From assembly GCA_023435545.1 (NCBI GenBank), contig JAEYRQ010000617.1, forward strand, positions 1 to 8,184: DNA of 8,184 nucleotides, given 5' to 3'. Positions 6,620-8,184 of this stretch are shown piece by piece. The notes beneath the pieces were generated by a model. The model was not told the DNA's origin and did not search any database. It saw nothing but the letters and a program-made list of their open reading frames with translations. Origin of the DNA: Pseudomonadota bacterium (GTDB lineage Bacteria > Pseudomonadota > Alphaproteobacteria > Rhizobiales > Tepidamorphaceae). The first letter of the stretch is position 1, and every line of letters begins with the position of its first letter. The position numbers were made by a program, and so were the translations under genes.

Positions 6620-6623
6620 CTCC
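6620..6623 (-). promoter_or_regulatory. acdS ribosome binding site
   Basis: On the minus strand GGAG lies six bases before the ATG at 6613. This decides between that start and an in-frame TTG at 6625, which has no good site upstream. Confidence 0.6.
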
Positions 6624-6677
6624 AATGTTGACGTTCACCGGAGACTAGGCGATCTGGCGTGAGAGGTGCTTCCGAAG

Positions 6678-6706
6678 TTGACACGCTCGACAGCATAGAA
6701 CGTTAT
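6678..6706 (+). promoter_or_regulatory. Candidate acdR promoter
   Basis: A perfect -35 hexamer TTGACA (6678-6683) is followed after 17 bases by CGTTAT (6701-6706), a weak -10. Transcription would begin about 40 bases before the acdR ATG. The -35 overlaps the second GTTGAC repeat, so a regulator bound there would control the promoter. The poor -10 makes this tentative. Confidence 0.35.
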
Positions 6707-6752
6707 CCAGGACGCCCTTTTTTTGCGCCTTGTTTCGAAGCGGAACTGGGAA

Positions 6753-7229
6753 ATGGATGATTCTTCCAGTCGGTCGCTCGACCGCGTCGATCTTCGCATC
6801 CTGAGGACCCTCCAGGCCGAGGGGCGGCTGTCGAATGCCGAGCTGGCGGCGCGGGTCAGCGTCAGCGCCGCGACCTGCCACCGGCGCACCCAGCGGCTGT
6901 TCGACGAAGGCTACATCACCGGCGTCAGGGCCGAGGTGTCGCCAGCCGCGGTCGGCCTCGGCGCGCTGGTGATGGTCGGCGTCGTGCTCGACCGCTCCAC
7001 CCCGGACAGCTTCGCCGCGTTCGAGGGCGCCGTGCTGGAGCTCAAGGAGGTGCTGGACTGCAATCTGGTCGCGGGCGATTTCGACTATCTGCTGAAGATC
7101 CGGGTGCGCGACATGGCGGACTTCAACAAGCTTCACGGGCAGAAGCTGATCGGGCTGCCTGGCGTCAGGCAGACGCGTACCTTCTTCGTCATGAAGGAGG
7201 TGAAGGAGAACGCGCGCCTGCCGTTCTGA
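6753..7229 (+). CDS. acdR: Lrp/AsnC-family transcriptional regulator of acdS
   Basis: The product has 158 residues, normal for the Lrp/AsnC family. A winged helix-turn-helix covers about residues 10-59, starting at LDRVDLRIL, with SNAELAARVSVSAATCHRRTQRL as helix-turn-helix. A ligand-binding RAM domain follows from about 65, with the family signature GDFDYLLKIRVRDM. Proteins of this family form dimers or octamers and respond to amino acids. Its position, divergent from acdS across a short gap, is the classic acdR arrangement, so it most likely activates or tunes acdS in response to ACC, leucine or a related amino acid (known in Pseudomonas and Azospirillum, inferred here). ATG 6753 is preferred; a TTG at 6723 would add ten unrelated residues. 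The ribosome site is modest, with GGA and GGGA shortly upstream. Confidence 0.92.
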   Translation: MDDSSSRSLDRVDLRILRTLQAEGRLSNAELAARVSVSAATCHRRTQRLFDEGYITGVRAEVSPAAVGLGALVMVGVVLDRSTPDSFAAFEGAVLELKEVLDCNLVAGDFDYLLKIRVRDMADFNKLHGQKLIGLPGVRQTRTFFVMKEVKENARLPF

Positions 7230-7243
7230 GCAACCCGGCTCAG

Positions 7244-7268
7244 CGCCGGACTGATTGCGCCGCCGGCG
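7244..7268 (+). terminator. Weak stem-loop after acdR
   Basis: CGCCGG and CCGGCG pair over 6 bp around a 13-base loop, 15 bp after the acdR stop, followed by TGACTTTACG. The lack of a proper T-run keeps this a weak candidate. The right arm overlaps the inverted repeat at 7267-7292, so the two structures could be alternatives. Confidence 0.3.
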
Positions 7269-7292
7269 TGACTTTACGTAAGATAGGTCACG
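7267..7292. promoter_or_regulatory. Inverted repeat around an 8-bp palindrome, possible operator
   Basis: CGTGAC (7267-7272) and GTCACG (7287-7292) are perfect inverted arms separated by 14 bases, and the spacer holds the palindrome TTACGTAA (7274-7281), two bases off centre. It lies about 67 bp before the start of the sensor gene. The half-site GTGAC/GTCAC resembles those of CRP/FNR-type regulators, but the 14-base spacing is longer than their standard six, so the factor is not identified. Confidence 0.35.
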
Positions 7293-7358
7293 TCGGGTGG
7301 CGGCAGAGCCGAATTGGCTAGTGGCGGGTCTCGCCGTAGGCTTGGCCTCAACGACAAG

Positions 7359-8184
7359 ATGACGATGAGGGGGCGCCGGAGCGGGTCGCCACTGCGGCGG
7401 CCAAACGGCGATCAGCGCATGCGGTTCCGGCTCCAGTTCAGCGTGGCGGTCGCCTTCACGGTCCTGTCGGTCATCGTCCTCGGAGTGGCGATCGGGCTCT
7501 TCTACTACAGCAACCGGAACCTGGCGCTGGAGACCGCGCGCTCGGCTATGGGAGATGCCCGCGCCAAGACCGACGCCGCGCTGCTCAACGTGGTCGCAAC
7601 CGTCGGCCGGTCGGTCGAAATGCTGGCGATCCTCGTGCGCACCTTTCCAGACGACATTCGCGGCACTGAGGGCATGCAGGTCGTCGAAACCCGTATCGAC
7701 GGGGTGGCTGAGATCTTCAGCGCATTCTACGCGTTCGACGCCGGGGGCGAGTTCTATCAGGTCATGCGGCTTCCGGTGGGGGTGGAGACGTTCGGGCCGT
7801 CCGACGCGCCTGTGCCGCGTGGCGCAACGCGCGTGTTCCGAACGGTGGAGGAGAGTCGCGCCGGCGGCAGCGACACGTTCACCTACCTTTCGGAATCGGG
7901 AGAGATCCTTGGGAAGAACCATTCGGCGGAGGCCTTCGACCCCCGGGAGCGGCCATGGTACATCCAGGCATCGGAAGCCGAGACTCTGGTCGTCAGTCCG
8001 GTCTACGTGTTCAACAGTACGGGGCGTCCGGGCATCACGTTCTCCAAGCGGGGCGTCGACGCGGACGGGCGCCTGCTGGGCGTCGTGGGCGTCGACATGT
8101 CCCTCGACCGGATCGCTGAGATCCTCGACGATATTCGCATCGGGGAAGCAGGCGAGGTCTTCCTTCTCGACCGTACGGGCAAGC
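7359..8184 (+). CDS. Membrane sensor protein with periplasmic dCache domain (3' truncated)
   Basis: About 275 residues are visible before the window ends. A basic N-terminus leads into one transmembrane helix (about residues 28-50) and then a periplasmic region of more than 200 residues with the dCache_1 hallmarks: FDPRERPWY at 193-201, SPVYVFNSTGRPGITFSK after it, and GVVGVDMSL around Asp246. Cache domains bind small extracellular ligands such as amino acids or carboxylates and pass the signal through a second helix to an output domain. That output is outside the window; it could be a nucleotide cyclase, diguanylate cyclase, histidine kinase or chemoreceptor. ATG 7359 is used because the frame is open back to a stop at 7284; ATG 7365 or ATG 7419 (MRFRLQF) are equally possible, since no clear ribosome site favours any of them. 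The gene follows acdR in the same direction after 129 bp and may be independent. Confidence 0.85.
   Translation, partial: MTMRGRRSGSPLRRPNGDQRMRFRLQFSVAVAFTVLSVIVLGVAIGLFYYSNRNLALETARSAMGDARAKTDAALLNVVATVGRSVEMLAILVRTFPDDIRGTEGMQVVETRIDGVAEIFSAFYAFDAGGEFYQVMRLPVGVETFGPSDAPVPRGATRVFRTVEESRAGGSDTFTYLSESGEILGKNHSAEAFDPRERPWYIQASEAETLVVSPVYVFNSTGRPGITFSKRGVDADGRLLGVVGVDMSLDRIAEILDDIRIGEAGEVFLLDRTGK

Larger units (their letters stand above)
6614..6752. promoter_or_regulatory. Divergent acdS-acdR control region
   Basis: This 139-bp region separates the two divergent starts and is less GC-rich than the genes. It contains the hexamer GTTGAC twice in direct orientation (6627-6632 and 6677-6682), 50 bp apart, the near-palindrome TGACGTTCA beside the first copy, AACGTT at 6699-6704, and a run of seven T (6718-6724). 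In known systems the Lrp-type AcdR binds between the genes; which of these elements it uses here is unknown. I see no convincing sigma-54 site. Confidence 0.5.

Noticed and set aside
6645..7922. Minus-strand open frame of 425 codons spanning acdR and the sensor gene
   Set aside because: It is antisense to the Lrp regulator and the dCache gene, both with strong family signatures, and crosses the acdR promoter region. The product looks random and His/Arg-rich.
1..8184. CRISPR array, insertion sequence, phage or toxin-antitoxin genes
   Set aside because: No regularly spaced repeats, transposase, integrase or recognisable toxin or antitoxin motifs were seen on either strand.

Overview
The window looks like chromosomal or accessory DNA of a high-GC alphaproteobacterium, probably a rhizosphere-type member of the Hyphomicrobiales or Rhodospirillales. 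This rests on the strong GC bias at third codon positions, on an ACC deaminase whose sequence is of the rhizobial type, and on its divergently placed Lrp-family regulator. The assignment is inference; there is no rRNA or tRNA gene to anchor it.

Region 1 (1-4808, + strand) is the 3' part of a tightly packed operon. It holds a 5'-truncated extended SDR (NAD-dependent epimerase/dehydratase type), a second related SDR (901-1890), a flavoprotein of the 3-ketosteroid-dehydrogenase/fumarate-reductase family (start placed at GTG 1883), a third, more diverged SDR (3556-4464), and a small KdgF-like cupin (4461-4808). Every junction overlaps, by 8, 8, 4 and 4 bp, so the genes are almost certainly co-transcribed and translationally coupled. 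The mix of three dehydrogenase/epimerase-like enzymes, one flavin desaturase-like enzyme and a metal cupin suggests stepwise oxidation, dehydrogenation and isomerisation of a cyclic or sugar-acid-like small molecule. I do not recognise the cluster as a described pathway. A perfect hairpin overlaps the cupin stop codon, and a second lies about 60 bp further on.

Region 2 (4809-5593) starts with a gene-free stretch of about 310 bp that includes a section of clearly lower GC and several inverted repeats. It is followed by a small orphan gene (5123-5437) for a single-span membrane protein with a coiled-coil tail, then a convergent intergenic region with several hairpins.

Region 3 (5594-7229) is the acdS/acdR pair: ACC deaminase on the minus strand and an Lrp/AsnC regulator on the plus strand, divergent from a 139-bp control region. 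All diagnostic ACC-deaminase residues are present, so the enzyme should cleave the ethylene precursor ACC to 2-oxobutyrate and ammonia.

Region 4 (7230-8184) has a short intergenic region with an inverted repeat around an 8-bp palindrome. It leads into a 3'-truncated gene for a membrane sensor with a periplasmic dCache domain; its output domain lies outside the window.
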